Made by a program: the position numbers and the translations under genes
Notes under the pieces: generated by a model
The model's input: only the letters and a program-made list of their open reading frames with translations
What the model was told of the DNA's origin: nothing
Databases searched by the model: none
Assembly (NCBI GenBank): GCA_030611625.1
Contig: JAUWPK010000126.1
Coordinates: 1 to 9,100 of the forward strand
Origin: Promethearchaeum sp.
GTDB taxonomy: Archaea > Asgardarchaeota > Lokiarchaeia > Sigyniarchaeales > Promethearchaeaceae
Direction of reading: 5' to 3'
DNA: 9,100 nucleotides
Shown: piece by piece, positions 6,702-9,100 of the stretch
How the letters are laid out: each line of letters opens with the position of its first letter
Numbering within the stretch: the stretch's first letter is position 1

Positions 6702-8001
6702 TCAAGAATTATATAAAAAAGCTAAAAAAATAATTCCAGGAGGAACTCAACTCTTGAGTAAAAGACCCGAAATGTACCTTCCAGAGCAATGGCCAGCATA
6801 TTTTGAAAAAGCTAAAGGTGTTGAAATTTGGGATTTAGATGGAAATAAATATGTAGATATGACCAATATGAGTGTTGGTGCTTGTACTTTAGGATATTCT
6901 GACGATGATGTTGATAATGCGGTTATAAATATCATTAAAAAAGGTACCATGTCTACTTTAAATTGTCCTGAAGAAGTTGAATTGGCAGAACTATTGCTGA
7001 AAATTCATCCATGGGCAGAATCAGTAAGATTTGCTCGGACGGGAGGAGAAATAGCTGCAATGGCCATAAGAATTGCACGCGCCTATTCTAAAAAGGATAA
7101 AATCGCGTTCTGCGGTTATCATGGATGGCATGATTGGTATTTAGCAAGTAATTTATCAAATGACAGTAATTTAGATGGACATCTGCTTCTAGGGTTAAAA
7201 CCTGCAGGAGTACCCAGATCATTAATTAATACAGCAATACCCTTTGAATTTAATAATATTGATCAACTTGAAATGATAATTGAAAAACATGATGATATTG
7301 GAGTAATTATTTTAGAACCTATGAGGCATGATGCACCAAAAAATGGTTTTCTACAAAAAGTAAGAGATATTGCAACTAAAATAAATGCAGTGCTTATATT
7401 CGATGAGATTTCTATTGGATGGCGAATGAATGTGGGCGGAGTACATTTAAATTATGGAATTAATCCTGATATGGTCATCCTTGCAAAAGCTATGGGAAAT
7501 GGATATCCAATTGCTGCGGTGATAGGAAGTAAAAAAGTAATGAATACTGCCCAAGAAGCTTTTATTAGTAGTACTTATTGGACTGGAAGAGTAGGTCCTA
7601 CTGCAGCAATAGCTACAATTAAAAAGATGCAAAGATTTAATGTTCCTGCATACTTAGACAAAATTGGCAAATTGATTGGAGATGGTTGGCAAAAACTTGC
7701 AGATAAGAATGAACTTGATATTACAATTCATAAACCGAATTGTTTAATTAGCTTCAGCTTTAATTATCCAAATACTAGGGAATTATTGACATTTTTTACC
7801 CAAGAAATGTTAAAACGGAAATATCTTGCTGGAACATGTATTTATGTAAGCTATGCTCACACTGAACAAGTTGTTTCAGCATATCTCAAAGTAATTAATG
7901 AAGTTTTTAAAATTCTATCAACTGCTATAAAAAATGGTAATGTTTTAAATTTAATCGAAGGACCACTAAAACATGATGGATTCCAACGATTAATTTCTTA
8001 A
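6688..8001 (+). CDS. Class III PLP aminotransferase, glutamate-1-semialdehyde aminomutase-like, sugar-cluster type
   Basis: A fold-type I class III PLP enzyme related to HemL, but of the kind found beside spsF/neuB genes, so more likely to aminate a sugar precursor than to make aminolevulinate. Seen, numbered from ATG 6688 (437 residues): KAKKIIPGGTQ (11-21), GVEIWDLDGNKYVDM (44-58), RFARTGGEIAAMAIRIARA (114-132, replacing the HemL SGTEA form), FCGYHGWHDWYLASNL (141-156), FDEISIGWR (238-246, Asp239 for the PLP nitrogen), ILAKAMGNGYPIAAVIG (264-280, Lys267 the expected Schiff-base lysine) and STYWTGRVGPTAAIATI (295-311). In-frame ATGs at 6631 and 6676 give longer products, but 6688 aligns with the family start (MKTISQELYKKA) and leaves only a 14-base overlap with spsF. 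No clear Shine-Dalgarno is present, so coupling to spsF is likely. Its stop overlaps that of the convergent aldo/keto reductase. Confidence 0.9.
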   Translation: MKTISQELYKKAKKIIPGGTQLLSKRPEMYLPEQWPAYFEKAKGVEIWDLDGNKYVDMTNMSVGACTLGYSDDDVDNAVINIIKKGTMSTLNCPEEVELAELLLKIHPWAESVRFARTGGEIAAMAIRIARAYSKKDKIAFCGYHGWHDWYLASNLSNDSNLDGHLLLGLKPAGVPRSLINTAIPFEFNNIDQLEMIIEKHDDIGVIILEPMRHDAPKNGFLQKVRDIATKINAVLIFDEISIGWRMNVGGVHLNYGINPDMVILAKAMGNGYPIAAVIGSKKVMNTAQEAFISSTYWTGRVGPTAAIATIKKMQRFNVPAYLDKIGKLIGDGWQKLADKNELDITIHKPNCLISFSFNYPNTRELLTFFTQEMLKRKYLAGTCIYVSYAHTEQVVSAYLKVINEVFKILSTAIKNGNVLNLIEGPLKHDGFQRLIS

Positions 8002-8963
8002 TTTTTTCCAACCCATTTTGACGGATTTACAATCTTTTCTTCTACTTCAGTAAAAGCACTAAAAATTTCTTTTTTTAGTTTTTCTCCTAAGGGAGGGAGA
8101 TCTAAATAATTCAAATTTTCTTTTAACTGATCTAAATTGTCAACACCCATGATTATACTCGAGATTTCTTTCATGTCCCGTATAAAACAAAATGAAAGTT
8201 GGGCAATAGATAAATTGGTTTTATTAGCAATTTCTGCAAGTTTGTATAAATGATGTGCAGCAATTTTTAGTGTATCAGGGAGTTCATTTGGGTTTATAAA
8301 TATAAGTCCTTGTAAGAAAACACTTCGTGCTAAAATAATTTTGTTTTTAAAATGAAGTTGCTTTAATAATCCCGTTTTAATTAGACGATGATCCAAGATA
8401 TTAATTGGTATTTGTATCACATCCAATTCTTCTTTCTCTAAGAATAACTTCACTTCATCAGGATTATAAATAGATACACCAATATGATTAAGATAACCTT
8501 CGTCTCTAAGTCTGATTAATGCTTCTACAATTCTTCCATTTAATTTATGTAAATCATCTGCATGATGTAATAGGAAATAAGGAATTTTATTAAGATGAAG
8601 TCTATTAAGGGATTCAAACACAGAGTTCTTGACTTTTCTATAAATAAAATCTTCATCTTCATTTCCCAGAATCTCAAAAGGAGATAATTTTGTTATGATT
8701 TCTGGAGTTTTTTGAGATTTATTTGATGGAATATTTCTTATAAAATTACCAATAATTTCTTCAGAATTGCCATATGCTGGAGCTGTATCAAACATATTTA
8801 TTCCTTGATGATAAGCATATTGTAATATTTTTTGGGACTCATTTTCCGTTGGTTTTCCCGTACGATTAGCGATTCCATATTTAATTCCCAATTGAACAGT
8901 TCCCAACGTTATTTTTGATAATGAAGTTTTGCAGACATTATTCCTTCTTGAATCCATATCCAT
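7998..8963 (-). CDS. Aldo/keto reductase of surface-sugar clusters
   Basis: An NAD(P)H-dependent aldo/keto reductase (TIM barrel), probably reducing a sugar carbonyl or interconverting a sugar intermediate. Seen in 321 residues: ITLGTVQLGIKYGIAN (18-33), NMFDTAPAYGNSEEIIG (56-72, giving Asp59 and Tyr64 of the catalytic tetrad), IITKLSPF (89-96, Lys92), YFLLHHADD (129-137, His133 probably the tetrad histidine), RDEGYLNHIGVSIYNPDE (153-170), and the late IIMGVDNLDQLKEN cofactor segment. The LGxxQLGxxYGIaN start is typical of the subfamily encoded next to spsF, neuB and class III aminotransferase genes. ATG 8963 is chosen because GAGG at 8974-8977 precedes it by 10 bases; a second ATG lies two codons in. 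It is read opposite to its neighbour and overlaps its stop by 4 bases, with its own promoter at the right. Biochemical role unknown. Confidence 0.9.
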   Translation of the reverse strand: MDMDSRRNNVCKTSLSKITLGTVQLGIKYGIANRTGKPTENESQKILQYAYHQGINMFDTAPAYGNSEEIIGNFIRNIPSNKSQKTPEIITKLSPFEILGNEDEDFIYRKVKNSVFESLNRLHLNKIPYFLLHHADDLHKLNGRIVEALIRLRDEGYLNHIGVSIYNPDEVKLFLEKEELDVIQIPINILDHRLIKTGLLKQLHFKNKIILARSVFLQGLIFINPNELPDTLKIAAHHLYKLAEIANKTNLSIAQLSFCFIRDMKEISSIIMGVDNLDQLKENLNYLDLPPLGEKLKKEIFSAFTEVEEKIVNPSKWVGKN

Positions 8964-8973
8964 ATTTGCATTT

Positions 8974-8977
8974 CCTC
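8974..8977 (-). promoter_or_regulatory. Shine-Dalgarno site of the aldo/keto reductase
   Basis: GAGG lies 10 bases before ATG 8963, directly after a run of nine T on the same strand (8978-8986). It implies a leadered mRNA for this gene, unlike spsF. Confidence 0.6.
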
Positions 8978-8999
8978 AAAAAAAAATGTTGGTATTTTT

Positions 9000-9035
9000 G
9001 AAATGTTTAATGTTTTCTATTGAAAAACATATTTC
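9000..9035. repeat. Imperfect inverted repeat in the right-hand divergent promoter region
   Basis: The inner arms ATGTTTTC (9010-9017) and GAAAAACAT (9022-9030) pair around a TATT loop, and the outer arms GAAAT (9000-9004) and ATTTC (9031-9035) extend the symmetry with a 5-base insertion on the left. It sits between the proposed leftward TATA box and the aldo/keto reductase start, so it could be an operator or an mRNA-leader hairpin. Confidence 0.4.
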
Positions 9036-9042
9036 AATAAAA

Positions 9043-9060
9043 AATATAAACTTTAATATA
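9043..9060. promoter_or_regulatory. Back-to-back TATA-like elements (divergent promoter)
   Basis: On the + strand TTTAATATA (9052-9060) is preceded by AAAC and is centred about 26 bases before ATG 9082. On the - strand TTTATATT (9050-9043) is preceded by AAAG and would start the aldo/keto reductase mRNA near 9020, leaving a leader of roughly 55 bases that contains its Shine-Dalgarno. The two boxes are one base apart, so factor binding in the two directions could compete. Confidence 0.4.
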
Positions 9061-9081
9061 ATTCAGATATAATAATTTTAT

Positions 9082-9100
9082 ATGAATAAAAAAGATATAA
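9082..9100 (+). CDS. Possible start of a rightward gene (six codons visible)
   Basis: ATG at 9082 opens MNKKDI and is not stopped before the window edge. The only support is its position about 26 bases after a TATA-like box, matching the spsF arrangement. Six codons say nothing about function, and this may not be a gene. Confidence 0.3.

Noticed and set aside
6688..8001. Naming the aminotransferase hemL (glutamate-1-semialdehyde aminomutase)
   Set aside because: The PLP motifs are of the same superfamily, but the TGGEI form and the spsF context point to a sugar-cluster subfamily.
1..9100. Mobile elements, CRISPR arrays, tRNA or rRNA genes
   Set aside because: I found no transposase or integrase, no regularly spaced direct repeats, and no cloverleaf or rRNA-like GC-rich stretch by eye.

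Overview
The window is very AT-rich and densely coding. It looks like part of a surface-polysaccharide or glycoprotein-glycan locus for nucleotide-activated deoxy- and amino-sugars, possibly including a nonulosonic (sialic-acid-like) sugar. I see no rRNA, tRNA, CRISPR array, transposase or integrase. The organism cannot be named. An archaeon is my leading guess: spsF lacks a Shine-Dalgarno and has an archaeal-type BRE/TATA element about 26 bases before its ATG, the same arrangement recurs before an ATG at the right edge, and internal genes of the leftward block have clear GGAG/GAGG sites. An AT-rich bacterium (Firmicutes or spirochaete-like) is not excluded, because every protein family here is common in bacteria.

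Layout: (i) 1-5725 is read leftward. Its 5' part is a compact four-gene block: a PseG/SpsG-like protein, an ATP-grasp ligase, a NodB-fold deacetylase-like protein and a DegT-family PLP aminotransferase, joined by a 2-base gap, an overlap and a zero-base junction. After a 184-base gap come rfbB (dTDP-glucose 4,6-dehydratase) and the first third of an RmlD-like reductase that runs off the left edge. (ii) 5726-5912 is a divergent promoter region. (iii) 5913-8001 is read rightward: an SpsF-type cytidylyltransferase overlapping a glutamate-1-semialdehyde-aminomutase-like aminotransferase. (iv) 7998-8963 is a leftward aldo/keto reductase whose stop codon overlaps the aminotransferase stop. (v) 8964-9100 is a second divergent promoter region with an ATG at 9082 that may open a rightward gene leaving the window.

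How the genes may work together: RfbB plus the RmlD-like protein fit dTDP-deoxyhexose (rhamnose-like) synthesis. SpsF, the PseG/SpsG-like protein, the class III aminotransferase and the aldo/keto reductase are families found in nonulosonic-acid and sps-type clusters. DegT, SpsF, SpsG, RmlB and RmlD homologues also match the Bacillus subtilis sps gene set (spsC, F, G, J, K). The synthase that would prove a nonulosonic acid (NeuB/SpsE) is not in the window, and neither are sugar transferases of ordinary type or a flippase. The most unusual part is the coupled deacetylase/ATP-grasp/DegT trio, which could remodel an amino sugar, for example by freeing an amine and acylating it with an amino acid or other carboxylate. 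That is inference only.
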